A stretch of DNA of 64,000 nucleotides from Hemicordylus capensis (lineage: Eukaryota; Chordata; Lepidosauria; Squamata; Cordylidae), in assembly GCF_027244095.1 (NCBI RefSeq), contig NC_069659.1, positions 174,522,001 to 174,586,000 on the forward strand. Reading direction: 5' to 3'. This document shows positions 1 to 10,540 of this stretch, one piece after another. The notes beneath the pieces were generated by a model, which did not search any database, was not told the origin of the DNA, and saw only the letters and a program-made list of their open reading frames with translations. Position numbers and translations under genes: made by a program. Position 1 is the stretch's first letter, and each line of letters starts with the position of its first letter.

Positions 1-1799
1 TCTGCCTTGTAATGTGTGAATTGCCCCTATAAAGTGAGTCAGTTATAGCTCCCTACAAGTGAGTGTGGCTTGCATTCCAGATATTAGGAGCCAATTGCCC
101 ATTAATGTCCATTATACTTCCAAATGATCAAGCCAAGCGACATTTAGAGAGACCAAGAACAGCACAAGATCATGACCCACGATACCAATGAATATCTGCC
201 TTGACCAAACAAAAGAAAAGCAAAATCCAGCCCTCAGATATAGAGAGCAGCTATAGCTTCCTGTCATGCATTTACTTTATGTTTAAAGACACACAGTTCT
301 GCTTCACATTTTGTTTGCTCCCTGCCATAAAGTGTGCATCAGCCCTGAGCATCACATAAGACAATACACATTTTTAACAAAATCACACATTTTGCCATTG
401 GAGGTAACATGGCCCAAGAGCCTCCTTTGTTCTTAGTCTAAGAGCTCTGTTCAGCAGAACAATTGGTGGTTGTTTATGCTGCATGAACACATGAAGGTCA
501 CAGATTTGAACTCCACACCTGGCTGAGCTCTTCGCACAAAATGCAGCTGGGCTGTGGAAACCAATTTTGTACAATTCTGAAGGTGCTCTAGTTCAGTGCT
601 GCCAGGGACCAATGATTTCATGTGGACCTGCTTCTTATTCCAGCCTTTTGACTCACCCTGATTCAGGTGACCGAAGAAACAGCAGTAACAACAATGAATG
701 AAATAATCTAGTGTTCTGAATTTAACAACCTTCCAAATCAGACTGCTAGATGTATATTTTCAACTGTTACCAGATTTCTTCTAAAATAGATTTGGCCCCA
801 TCATCAGAGAGTCCTTCACTGTTTTAATGAGGACATTATGACCACAGTCAACATGTTATTAATGCCAAGCATAATCTTCCGCTTTGTGCATTCTCTGTTT
901 AATGGCTAGGTTGCTTCAGGTAACTCACTATCTTCTTAGCAAATGTTATTCATCCTGCCGTTGTTAGGGGGTCACTCTCCAAAGATGGTGTGTAGTGGTC
1001 CAATTACTGGATTCATATGCTTACACAAAATCATTTTATTATTAGCTTCAGCAGTCCTAAAAAAATAACAAACATCTGCAGGCATGGACAAGCTAAATTT
1101 AAGCACGTCTAAATCCCATTGGTTTTAGTGGGAGAGAATTAAGCATATGCTGAACTTTCCCCCACTGAAATCCATAGGACTTAAAAATATTTTAACTTTG
1201 GGTCATTCCTTGTGTGCTTTAATGTTGGCACTGTGACATTCTCTATGATTAAAGGAAAAGTCTCCATGCTCTGAAGAGCTTAACAATTAAAAGATAGTTG
1301 GAAATAACTTTTCTTCTCTCTTCAGTTATCCATAATTAATTGTTATGAGCATTGGGACAATTATTTGCTTGTTTGTGTATTTTACTTGTGATGAATTTCA
1401 ACATAGGCATTCATACATGGGACACAAAAAGATCAAAACAAAACAAATACAACAGTCACTGAAAGAACAGTAAAATCCCATTAAAAATGCAAAACTGCTA
1501 CACCTTGTAGGGCACAGAGAAGAGATTCTCAATTTTATTTTAATTTTATTTTATTTTATTTATTTTTGCAGACCACTTGAAAATTACTTGGGATTTCATT
1601 GGCGCACTTAATAAACATTTTTTCCCCAAATGAAGGCACATAAGTCATTTATAAGTTTTTAAAAATCATGTAGAGTAAATTAGGGTGGGTTCAGTTTGGT
1701 GATGAGCTCAGCTTTTGGTAGGGAGTGGGAATAATCAGACATTGGTTGTGTCATTCAAACCCATTGGTTGTGTCATTCAAAGTTGCGAGGGTGGGCGAC
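1..1799. other. Unassigned AT-rich intergenic DNA
   Basis: No gene is recognisable here; the only ORF of note is a 63-codon chance frame. The stretch holds a short TTTTA-type low-complexity tract at about 1530-1566 and a degraded segment at about 1078-1190 with two oppositely oriented copies of a CCCATTGG/CCACTGAAATCC-like motif, of the sort found in old amniote dispersed repeats. A 22-bp unit is repeated twice in tandem at 1740-1781. Confidence 0.5.
1740..1781. repeat. Two-copy 22-bp tandem repeat
   Basis: The 20-mer cattggttgtgtcattcaaa occurs at 1740-1759 and again at 1762-1781 without mismatch, so the duplication is recent or conserved. Confidence 0.85.
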
Positions 1800-2180
1800 A
1801 GTAGTACAGAACAAATGAAAAGCCCCAGATCATTTAAAACATTAATATGAAGGCAGGAGCCAATGAGCATGCTCACTTTTGTTTTTGCAAAGTGGGCGGT
1901 CCTAGGACCACCCTATAGGATAGACCAGTCAGAGAGGGACTAGGCTGATTGACTCAGGCAGCCAATCAGAGTGCCCAGAGGATGGAAAGTCTTTTTTCTT
2001 TTAGAAGAATCCAATCACCATTTTGGTTAGAGAGCAGGCAGGCTGGCTGGCTGTTTGTCTGTCTGTCTGTAGGTAAGTCTGATATTTTGCTAGCATCCTG
2101 TTCAGGAGGGGAGGAATGAAACCTGTGCTTTCTCTCCCTTGTTCTCTAATTTGATCTGTATGCAAAGCATTATGGCCTGT
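1800..2180 (+). promoter_or_regulatory. Promoter-like segment with three CCAAT boxes and a splice donor
   Basis: Three CCAAT motifs lie at about 1859, 1961 and 2010 (two in the form GCCAAT). They are followed by a CTGT-rich stretch and a near-consensus 5' splice site (TAG|GTAAGT) at about 2070-2077. There is no CpG island and no ORF of note. It could be the promoter and first exon of a noncoding RNA, or an unrecognised LTR-like fragment. No partner exon is identified, so the call rests only on motif spacing. Confidence 0.25.
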
Positions 2181-3159
2181 TCCCAAAATGACATGCCATT
2201 AAACATTGGAAGTAACAGCAAACTGTAAGACTGGACTAATTAGATTGGAAACTGCCATAAGAAGCCAGAAAGTTATTTTAGGGCATATGCATGGATTTCT
2301 GAGTCCAAAAGGCTTTCCAAATAATTGCAGAAGTGGATTTCCGTGTGAGTGTGGTGTATGTAGAGAAGGAATGGATTCTGTTGGAAGGATTATTGGGGTA
2401 CAGGAAATGAAAAATAGTTAGGCAATTGATAAAAGGCAATGAAACTTAACTAGTAATGTAAATCAGAGACTCACAAAGAGGCGTTTTTTAGCTTAAAGGA
2501 CCAAATTTCCATTAAATCAGCTTAAGGCTTGCCAGAGAGAAAGGACCTGGGGTGCAGAGTTTAGATTTAGGAGGAAGGGGAGAGAAAGAGATTATGAGTA
2601 ATACCTTCTTCCAATTCAGTCGGTGTGTCTGTCACCCTTGCAGGATGAGGAATGTTGGGGTCTTCCTTCCCAGGGGCCAAGCAGAAGGGCAGGGTAGAGA
2701 AGAGGCAAGTGTGCTACTCGCAAGCCAGGGAATTAGGGAAGCAGCTGGTTCCAGGGAAAATCCAGAGGAGCTCAGTACTCTTAGGCAGCCAAGCATGACG
2801 CGTGGTTTGGATCAAGAGATAGGCCCAAATCGGGAGCTGGGAGCAATGGACATGGTATATGAAATTGCAAGAGCCAAAGTACACACAGATGGTGGGTCCA
2901 AAGAAGGAGCAGACCATTGAGTGGTGCACCAACAAGAAGAGGACTCTTTTGAGAAATAGTCCTCCATAACTCACATTACTCAGCCAGCACCCTTCTCTGT
3001 ATTGCAAAATATTTTGGGCATGTGGAGGGCTTGCAGTCCTCCAAGCCCAGGTAGCCAAGATGGAACTGCAAGCCTACAGTTCCAAACCATGTAGAGGAGT
3101 GCTGCTTGTAGCCTCCAGACAGGCTGTTCTCGTAACACCTTCTAACTTCAGAATGTCCC
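2181..3159. other. Unassigned noncoding DNA
   Basis: The frames here (for example 71 codons at 2206-2421 and 122 codons at 2552-2920 on +) show no recognisable domain or splice structure. They are overlapped by equally long frames on the other strand, as expected by chance. No repeat family is recognised. Confidence 0.5.
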
Positions 3160-3250
3160 AGAGTCACCCAGTGAGTTTCATGGCTGAATGAAACTAGGAT
3201 TTCCCCAGTCTAGTCTAGCACACTAACCACTGTACCACTCTGGCTCAGAG
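3160..3250 (-). repeat. Sauria-type tRNA SINE, 5' head fragment
   Basis: Read on the minus strand this is a tRNA-derived SINE head: an agtggtacagtggttagtgt-like A-box region, a gactag core and a ttcattcagccatgaaact-like B-box region, followed by 'gggtgactctg'. The same layout occurs in the longer copy at 25506-25730, so it is a member of that family lacking the 3' part. It is not a tRNA gene. Confidence 0.7.
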
Positions 3251-3404
3251 TTCTTTCTTGTTATTTATTATTTGTAGTATTCATTTTTGAAATAAGCAGG
3301 CACACAGCTGACTTCAGAACATCAGTCATAACTTTATTGTTGTAACCGCAGGTTATAACCCAAAGCTCTCCCTGGTTTCTCAGCTGATAAAAAGCCAGGA
3401 GCGC

Positions 3405-4117
3405 TTTTTATCAGCTTCGGTTGAAATGACAGCTACATCCATTTCTGGAGGTAAATGACCTTAAAACAGTGGTACATATGCTGGTAACCTCCAGGCTTGA
3501 CTACTGCATTGCGCTTTACGTGGGACTGCCTTTGTACATAGTCCAGAAACTACAATTGGTACAGAATGCGGCAGCCAGATTGGTTTCTGGGACAACACGA
3601 AGGGACCATATAACACCAGTTTTGAAAAAATTGCACTGGCTGCCGATATGTTTCCAGGGGGAAATACAAATTGCTGGTTATCACCTATAAAGCCCTTAAC
3701 CGATTGGGTCCAGGCTATTTAAGAGAGCGCCTCCTTTGTCATGAACTGTGATACCTGTTACAATCTTCTGGACAGGTCAGGTTATGGTTGCCACCAGCTC
3801 ATCTGGTGGCAACTCAGGATCAGGCTTTCTCTTTGGCTGCCCCAGCGCTTTGGAATATGATCCGTGCTGAAATAAGAGCATCTCCTTCTCTATTTGTTTT
3901 CAGAAAGACACTCAAGACTATCCTGTTCTCGCAGGCTTTTAAATAGAATTAATTTTAATAATTTTAATAATTTGTTTTAATAACTGTTTTATGCTAGTGT
4001 TTTATTGTGTCATGTATTTTAATCTGTGCTGACTTTTAAATATTTTGATTTTAGTACACCGCCTAGAGATGTACATACCAGGCAGTATAAAAATATAATA
4101 GATAGATAAATAAAAGG
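3405..4117 (+). mobile_element. LINE L2-like 3' fragment (RT C-terminus and 3' UTR)
   Basis: The frame at 3469-3690 encodes the C-terminal reverse-transcriptase block typical of L2-clade LINEs: VTSRLDYC, then QLVQNAAARLV, then HITPVLKKLHWLP. Downstream is the AT-rich 3' UTR with a short gatagataaataaa tail at about 4100-4116. The copy is 5'-truncated, and the frame is lost after the LHWLP block. A second copy of the same subfamily, nearly identical around QNAAA, lies at 12594-13046. Family naming rests on protein motifs, not on a library match. Confidence 0.75.
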
Positions 4118-4123
4118 AAAAGT

Positions 4124-4163
4124 GCATACCACAATCACTATATACATACCACAATCACCATAT
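4124..4163. repeat. Two-copy ~20-bp tandem repeat
   Basis: The unit cataccacaatcac(t/c)atata appears twice in a row, directly abutting the left end of the TIR element that starts at 4165. Part of the unit (taccacaa) recurs just right of that element, which suggests the element inserted into or near this repeat. Confidence 0.7.
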
Positions 4164-4164
4164 A

Positions 4165-4782
4165 CCGTATTTTACGGACTATAAGACGCTACGGACTATA
4201 CGACGCACCTTAAATTTAATCCAGTTTTTGAGAGTTTTCCTTCTCTGAGCTTTCCTTTTCTGAGCTTTCCCTTTGAGTTTTCCTTCTCTGAGCTTTCCTT
4301 CTTTCCTTCTCTGAGCTTTCCTTCTCTGAGCTTTCCTTCTCCTCTCGCCTCCATCTCCCCTCGCCTCCATCTCCCCTCCAAGCCCTTACACCGCGCCCGC
4401 TCTGTCCTCTTGCTTTCGTTCTCTTGCGGGGTGAGCAGCAGCGAGACCACGTTGGTGACCCATGGCGGCGGCGGCCACTGGTTGTTGTTCTTCATCGCGG
4501 CCGCCGGCGGGCAGCAGCTTCCCTCACTGCAGAAGCATCAGTGCGGCAACGGGAGGGAGCCTGGGGAAGGGGGCGGCGGGCAGGCTGACTAGGACGCTCC
4601 TGGATGGCAAGAGAAGAAGGGAGGTGGGAAGCGAATCCTCCCTGCATGCCCTTCCTCCTCCTCCTCCCCCCTCTTTCCCGACAAGCCCAACTTCCAACTT
4701 CTCCCTGGAGTACAAGACGCACCTGAATTTGGGCGGTTGTTTTTCAAGGAAAAAAGTGTGTCTTATACTCCGTAAAATACGG
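4165..4782. mobile_element. Nonautonomous TA-flanked DNA transposon with CpG-rich core
   Basis: The ends are inverted repeats: ccgtattttacggactataa at the left, matching the reverse complement of the right end (ccgtattttacggagtataa) with one mismatch over at least 20 bp, and both ends are flanked by TA. Inside there is a minisatellite of a ttccttctctgagctt-like unit (about 4235-4345) and a GC- and CpG-rich segment (about 4390-4680) unlike the AT-rich surroundings. The core contains ATGGCGGCGGCGG-type sequence resembling the first exon of a CpG-island gene, but no known protein is recognised. No transposase is present. The superfamily is not assigned; TA target duplication fits the mariner-like group. 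Confidence 0.65.
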
Positions 4783-5029
4783 TACCACAAGATAATCATC
4801 CTAATGAAACAGAAATGATAGTTTAGGACAATGCCTACTGGTGGTAAAAAATTATCCTCGTTTTCATGGATAAGAAGGTAAAGATAGCAACCTGGTGGGT
4901 GACAGAGGTGAACACATCTGCCAAAAAATAAAATAAAAATCAAACATTCCCTAACGAGACCCCTAGAATTATTAATCATTAAGGGCTTATCTCTAATGGA
5001 CCTGTAGGTGCTCTAGGAAGGAAAGTGCT

Positions 5030-6655
5030 CTTGTCTCCTGATCATCTTGGTTGCCCTCTTCTGCACCTTTTCCAGTTCTACAATGTCCTTCTTTAGATGT
5101 GGTGACCAGAACTGTACACAGTACTCCAAGTGGAAGTGGAAGTGGCTCCTTGGAGGAAGAGTGGGATATAAAATGTAAAAAAAATAAAGTGTGGCTGCAC
5201 CACAGTTTTGTATAAGGGCATTATAATATTAGCAGTTTTATTTTCAATCCCCTTCCTAATGATCCCTAGCATGGAATTGGCCTTTTTCACAGCTGCCACA
5301 CATTGAGTCGACACTTTCAACGAGCTGTCCACCACGACCCCAAGATCCCTCTCCTGGTAAGACACTGAGAGCTCAGATCCCATCAGCATATACTTGAAGT
5401 TGGGGGTTTTCGTCCCAAAGTGCATCACTTTACACTTGCCAACACTGAAGCGCATTTGCCATTTTGTTGCCCACTAACCCAGTTTGGCAAGATCCTTTTG
5501 GAGCTCCTCACAATATGATTTGGATTTCACTACCCTAAATAGTTTGGTATCATCTGCAAATTTGGCCACTTCTCTGCTTGCCCCAACTTCTAAATCATTT
5601 ATGGATAAATTAAAAAGCACTGGTCTGTGTACAAATCCCTGGGGGACCCCACATCTTATTTCCCTCCATTGTGAAAACTCTTCATATGTACCTACCCTCT
5701 GTTTCCTGTCCTTCAACCACACATGTACTTGTCCCCTTATCCCATGACTAAGTTTTCTCAAGAGTCTTTGATATGGAACTTTGTCGAAAGCTTTTTGGAA
5801 GTCCAGATATACTATGTCAACTGGATCACCTTTATCCACACACTTGTTGACACTCTCAAAGAACTCCAAAAGGTTCGTGAGGCAAGATTTACCTTTGCAG
5901 AAGCCATGCTGGTTATCCCCCAGCAGAGTCTGTTCTTCTATGTGCTTTACAGTTTTATCCTTGAGAATGCTTTCCATCAATTTGCCTGGAGCAGACGTTA
6001 AGCCAACCGGCCTATAATTTCACGGATCGCCCCTGGATCCCTTTTTGAAAATCGCTGTTACATTTGCTACTTTCCAGTCCTCTGGTACAGACCCTGATTG
6101 TAGGGATAAGTTATATATTTTTGTAAAGAGGTCAGCAATTTCACATTTGAGTTCTTGGAGGACTCTTGGATGGATGCCATCTGGCCCTGTCAATTTGCTA
6201 GTTTTCAATTTTTCCAGACAGTTTAGAACATCAACTCTTGTCACTTCTATCTCAGTTCTTTAGCCTTCATCCCTGAAAAGCCTGGTTCTGGAACAGGTAT
6301 ATGCTCAGTATCCTCTGCTGTGAAGATGGACGCAAAGAACTCATTGAGCTTCTCTGAAACCTCCATATCCTCCTTAATAATCCCTTTCACTCCCTCATTG
6401 TCTAACAGCCCAACCACCTCCCTGGCTGGTTTCCTGCTTCTGATGTATTTAAAGAAGTGTTTGTTATTCCCCTTGAAGCTTTCAGCTAAATGTTCCTCAA
6501 ACTCTCTTTTTGCCTCCCTTATTGTCACCTTGAATTTCTTTTGCCAGAGTTTGTGTTCCTTTCTGTTCTCTTCATTTGGGAAGGCCTTCCAGTTTCGGAA
6601 GGAAGTCTTCTTCTCTTTTATGGCTTCCTTGATTTTATGGCATCTTTGACTCTAG
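5030..6655 (-). mobile_element. CR1-clade LINE, partial ORF2 (reverse transcriptase)
   Basis: Four minus-strand frames, in order from high to low coordinates, give consecutive blocks of a CR1-type polymerase. 6528-6247 has an FFKYIRSRKPAR linker and LNEFFASIFT. 6244-6020 has LKTSKLTGPDGIHPRVLQEL and SGSVPEDWKVANVTAIFKKG. 5980-5474 has GFCKGKSC, VYLDFQKAFDKVP, CGVPQG and the catalytic FADDTKLF (about 5537-5560). 5455-5190 has VGKCKVMHFG and the downstream ERDLGVVVD block. The frame shifts between blocks, and the endonuclease and 5' end are missing, so it is a dead 5'-truncated copy. A SINE tail interrupts it at 5131-5189. Confidence 0.9.
5131..5189 (+). mobile_element. Sauria-type SINE 3' tail inserted in CR1
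   Basis: The sequence gctccttggaggaagagtgg followed by gatataaaatgtaaa and an A-rich end is the 3' tail seen in the copy at 25670-25730. It splits the CR1 sequence between 'gtactccaag' and 'tgtggctgc', which are continuous in CR1. It therefore postdates that LINE and is strongly 5'-truncated. Confidence 0.7.
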
Positions 6656-8012
6656 GAACTGGAGATTCAGATTTTTACATGTCATTTGAACTCGCCAATA
6701 TTCTGAACTGTTGTACAACCTTTCTGTGAACTACGTGGATGGAACTCATGGAAATTTTTAGACTGATTCTAAAAATAAGTGTATAAAGACAATGACCATT
6801 AAAAGGTTTCTAACTCCAAAGCTCTATGACAAGCCCACACCCATCTATAAATGGAACAAACAAATAAATAATTGCCTCAGACACCCTCACCAATTCATAC
6901 TAAACAGCTGGAGAAAGAAGAAAAGTTGATTCAAGCTTAGTGAAGATGCCCGCATCTGATTACAGCAGCAGCTGGAAGGGCTAAAACAGAAGGAACCGTT
7001 CCTTGATGTTCTTTTCTAGAGTCTTTATTTCTTGTATGTCTAAAGTTGAGACGGCAGAATATATGTCAGAGTTGGTTTGAGGTCTTCTTGCCTCAAAGTG
7101 GCACAGAGCACTCAACAGCCCTACAGTTCTACATATCTCTACTGAAAACGGAACAAGTTAGAAAAAGCACACAGCTGTTTCACCATTTCTTCCTCATCAC
7201 TTTCCCCCCATAACATTCTGTTAAAAAGCTGGCCAGGTGAGATACAAATATTTTCAATACAGAAATATGCTAATGATTTGATTTCTGCAGTGCCACAACC
7301 TTTATTCTGAGCAGAACGTAAACCATATCAAAGTTTTCACAGAAGGAAGACCAGAGTACTATCTCGTTCCTAAAGTAAATTTCTCTCTTATATTTTCCTT
7401 CTGGCATTTAGATGTTATGTTGCAACTTACAGCTACAATAATTCTTGGTTTCCTAAAATGCAGAGTTTTGCAGGCAGTCGAAAGACTCCCTAAATAAATT
7501 GAAATATTTTCCTCTGTGGAGATATTACAATCCTGTCTTGTTCATATTTGATGATGGATTTGAAGCATGCTTCTTTTTCTCTGTTCTTGCTCTGCCTCAT
7601 TGCTTTGAGGAAGGCTTGGGCAACTGATAAAAAAGAACAGATCAGAGTACTTTAGTCTGCTCTCCTGTTCAAAATCATTTACTTCCATTCAATGCCTGAT
7701 TTCCAAAATGAGAGGTTCAGGAGACCAAGACAGCCTGGAAGACAAGCCTTCTGAAGAGCTTCTTTCATCCCCAGATGTTTAGCAGATGGCTACTCGGTAG
7801 AAAGGCTCTGCACAAGGACCCAATTCATTTGTTACTGCAGGGGCACAACAGTCATAAAAATTGAACTGATCACACATGATTGCCCCCCTGGTTATGCTGT
7901 CACTCTCCACACAGCTTCGTTGGTTAAAAGGGTGTGTAATACTGGTATGGCTAGAAATGCAACGGTGGATCAGAACAACCCAAAATGATCTGTTCTTCCA
8001 TAAACAGGGAAA
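6656..8012. other. Unassigned noncoding DNA
   Basis: AT-rich DNA with no ORF of note apart from an 88-codon minus frame at 7779-8045 without recognisable domains. No repeat family is recognised by eye. Confidence 0.5.
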
Positions 8013-8140
8013 AGGTGGAATTGGGATACAGCCTGGGGGAGTCATATTTCATTAGCTTCTCTCAAGGAGGTGGCATATTCTCATAGCCTAGGGCAGGCGC
8101 CAGCAACCTATGGCATGGGTGCCAAAAGTGGTATGCAAAA
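8013..8140 (+). repeat. Direct repeat copy A (~110-125 bp)
   Basis: This segment matches 9088-9212: both share aggtgg, tgggatacagcctgg versus tgggctgcagcctgc, gggagtca, a caaggaggtggcata-like block, cctagggcaggc and agcaacctatggca. Similarity is roughly 80-85% by eye. The second half resembles the terminus of hAT-type elements (GCAACCTATGGCACG), but the match continues upstream of that point. Confidence 0.75.
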
Positions 8141-8174
8141 TGATTCTGAGCAGCACTCGCACTACTACTAAGAA

Positions 8175-8466
8175 GACCAGCCACTACGATGCTGGCTGCC
8201 TATCTCCAGCTGGCTTGTCACTATCTGCTGTAGCAGGCAGTGGACATCCAGAATCAGCTGCAGCAGTCATGCGGATTGTGCTGGCTGAATGGCTCTCTCT
8301 TGAATGCACATGCTCTGGAAAAATGAACATTTGCATGTGAGATGGAGCCAGACCCCCCAGCACAGCCAGAGAGACCCCCACCACTGGTCCTGGATGTTTG
8401 CTGCCTGCTAAAGCAAGCAGTGACACATCAGCCAGAAACAAGCAGCAGGTATTGTAGTGGCTGGCC
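8175..8466. mobile_element. Imperfect foldback palindrome (MITE-like)
   Basis: The left arm (gaccagccactacgatgctg, then ctggcttgtcac, then gtagcaggcagtggacatcc) pairs with the reverse complement of the right arm (ggccagccactacaatacct, then tttctggctgatgtgtcac, then tttagcaggcagcaaacatc). The symmetry centre is near 8320, around a cacatgc/gcatgtg pair. The symmetry shows in the proteins too: the 76-codon + frame and the 96-codon - frame both begin with an SHY..CCL-like segment. Nothing else is encoded. Confidence 0.75.
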
Positions 8467-8485
8467 TTCCTCACATGGGTGCAGC

Positions 8486-8654
8486 CAGGGGTGTCGCTAT
8501 AATTGAGCAGAAGGGTTCAAAGAACCCGGACCCTGCAGCTCCTGAGGGCTCCTCAGCTCCACCCCTCCCTATGTTCTTCATTATCTCCGTCACTCTGAGG
8601 GGCTGATGGGGAGAGTGGTGAACATGGGCCCCCTCTCCCCTCGCTATGCCCCTG
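8486..8654 (+). mobile_element. Short MITE, CAGGGGYRTMGC-end family, copy 1
   Basis: The ends are inverted: caggggtgtcgc at the left and gctatgcccctg at the right. The body (ataattgagcagaagggttc, then aaagaaccc) is shared with the copy at 45678-45841 and, in reverse, with 14824-14975. No coding capacity. A clear target-site duplication was not found here. Confidence 0.7.
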
Positions 8655-9087
8655 CCTCCAGCAACTAACTTCTGTGCTTCCTCTGCTCCCGGAAAAGAGG
8701 AGACAAAGCACAAGTTCGCTCAAGGACAGGGAGACAAACCAGCCGATGGTGCTTGATGCTGGCTGGAGAACAGAGCCAAATGCCACTGGGAAGAAGAGAG
8801 GCAGTGATCAGTGCAGGGCTGGGGTCATGGCCAGTGATGCGGGAGGGAGGGGGGCAGTGCCACAATCTGCTGAGGCTGGGGGGTGGGGCTAGTGAGGTGG
8901 GGTTACCAGCTTTGCTTTGAGTAGCACATCTCCTTGAGCCACCCCTGAAGACTTGACACACTTTTGTGAAAGGGTGCCGATGCCCCGCCCCTGAAGTAAG
9001 ACATCCCTTACTACATTTCCTTATGAAAGGCAGACACACAGACCAGACAGACACACAGACCAGCCAGTCTGACTTCAATACCAGAGT
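8655..9087. other. Unassigned GC-rich noncoding DNA
   Basis: A G- and C-rich stretch with overlapping chance frames on both strands. At about 9037-9065 there is a short tandem of gacacacagaccag-like units. No gene is recognised. Confidence 0.5.
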
Positions 9088-9212
9088 AGGTGGTATGGGC
9101 TGCAGCCTGCGGGAGTCACACTTAAGCAGCTTCTTAAAGGAGGTGGCATACTCTCACGGCCTAGGGCAGGCATCAGCAACCTATGGCACGGGTGCCCAAA
9201 GTGGCATAAGAA
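9088..9212 (+). repeat. Direct repeat copy B (~110-125 bp)
   Basis: Second copy of the segment at 8013-8140, 1075 bp downstream in the same orientation. Together the two copies bracket a foldback palindrome and a MITE. Confidence 0.75.
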
Positions 9213-9529
9213 ACTATGAGGCAACTAATGTGCAAGCATCTTGCCAACTATGTGGTGGTGAAGAGAAGTTGCTACAGATTTGTCAATAATAAATACTGCC
9301 AGTCTAATCTTATCTCATTTTTGAACAAGTTCCTCACTTAGTGGATTGTGGAGATGCTGTGGATATAACCTGTCATGGTTTCTGAAAGTATCTGACAAGT
9401 TCCCCTTGATATTTTGGTTAGCATCCTGGCAAATGAGAGCTAGATGATAGTAGATTCACATCAGGTACATTCACAACTAGTTGGAAAACCAGACCTAAAG
9501 AATGCTCATGGCTTCTCATTCAAATGGAG
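9213..9529. other. Unassigned noncoding DNA
   Basis: No ORF, repeat or RNA gene is recognised in this AT-rich stretch. Confidence 0.4.
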
Positions 9530-9605
9530 GGAGGTTTTATTTATTTATGTATTTATTTAATTTAAAATATTTCTATACTACCCCAAACTTGGCTCTCTGG
9601 GCAAG
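9530..9605 (-). mobile_element. LINE 3' tail fragment, antisense
   Basis: Read on the minus strand: gcccagagagccaagtttgg, then a gtatagaaatatttt-like stretch and a TTTA/TAAA-rich tail. This fits the 3' end of an L2/CR1-like LINE, here only about 75 bp and adjoining the next CR1 copy. Confidence 0.45.
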
Positions 9606-10540
9606 TATTCTGAGTGAGATGCCACGGGACTTTGTCCTGGCCTGGTGATCTTCAATATCTTTAGCAGTGACTTAGATGAAGGAGTGAAGGGAATCCTTCA
9701 TACATCTGCAGAATCGTACATCACAAAACTGGGAGGAATAGTGAAAATTACAAAACACAAGAATAACGTTCAAAATGACCTTGATAGGAGCGCTGAAACT
9801 AACAAAATGAATTCAACAGAGCCAAATGTGAAATGGACCCCCAAAAAATCAAATGCTGAGGTACAGGATGGTCTTGGCAGTAAAACTTCTGAAAAACTTC
9901 TTGGGATTGCATATGATCACAAGCTGAATATGAGCTAGCAGTGTGATGCAGCAACAAAAAAGGCTAATGCAATTTTAGGTGGCATAAATAGTACTGTCAT
10001 TTCTAAGTCATGATAATTGATGGTTCTGTATTATTCCACATTAGGCAGACCTCATCTGGAATACTGTGCCAATTTCTGGCTTCTGCACTTTAAGAAGGAC
10101 ATAGACAAACTGTAATGGGTTCAGATGAGGGCAATCAGGGTAGTCAGGGGTCTGGAAAACAAGCTCTTTGAAGAACAGTTGAAGGAACTGAATAAGTTTA
10201 TACTAGAGAGAACTGAAGGGGGACATGGCAGCATTCTTCAAATACGCAAAGATCTGTCACATAGAAGAAGGCAAAGACTTTTCAGGGCAGGACTAGGTGA
10301 AGTTACAGGAGGGGGAGATTTCAGTGGAACATGAGTCAAAACTTAATGGGCAGATCAGTTTGATAATGGAACCAACTATTGAGGGTATGATGGACTTTTC
10401 TTCACTTAAGACCTTCAAGCAGAGCCTGGGCAGCCACTTGGAGTTGCTCTACCACTGGATATCCTGCCCTGAGCAAGGGGTTGGACTAGCTGGCCTACAA
10501 GGCCCCTTCCAATTCTCTATTCCTGTGATTTCATGTATGG
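9606..10540 (+). mobile_element. CR1 LINE 3' part (RT C-terminal half and 3' end)
   Basis: The frame at 9645-9938 begins with FNIFSSDLDEGVKG, the CR1 block after the VPQG motif. It continues with KLLGIAYDHKLNMS, then, across stops, QCDAATKKANAILG and RPHLEYC, and the frame at 10125-10334 carries WVQMRAIRVVRGLE. The 3' end has the CR1 hallmark run: cactggatatcctgccctga, then gttggactagctgg, then ccttccaattct, ending near 10535. Several in-frame stops make it a dead copy. It belongs to a different CR1 subfamily from the 5030-6655 element. Confidence 0.85.

Noticed and set aside
2552-2920. 122-codon + frame
   Set aside because: No recognisable domain, overlapped by a 114-codon frame on the other strand, and no splice or promoter support.
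4462-4818. 118-codon frame starting MAAAATG in the CpG-rich core of the TIR element
   Set aside because: It starts inside a transposon, runs through its terminal repeat and ends outside it. No domain is recognised, so it is not called a gene.
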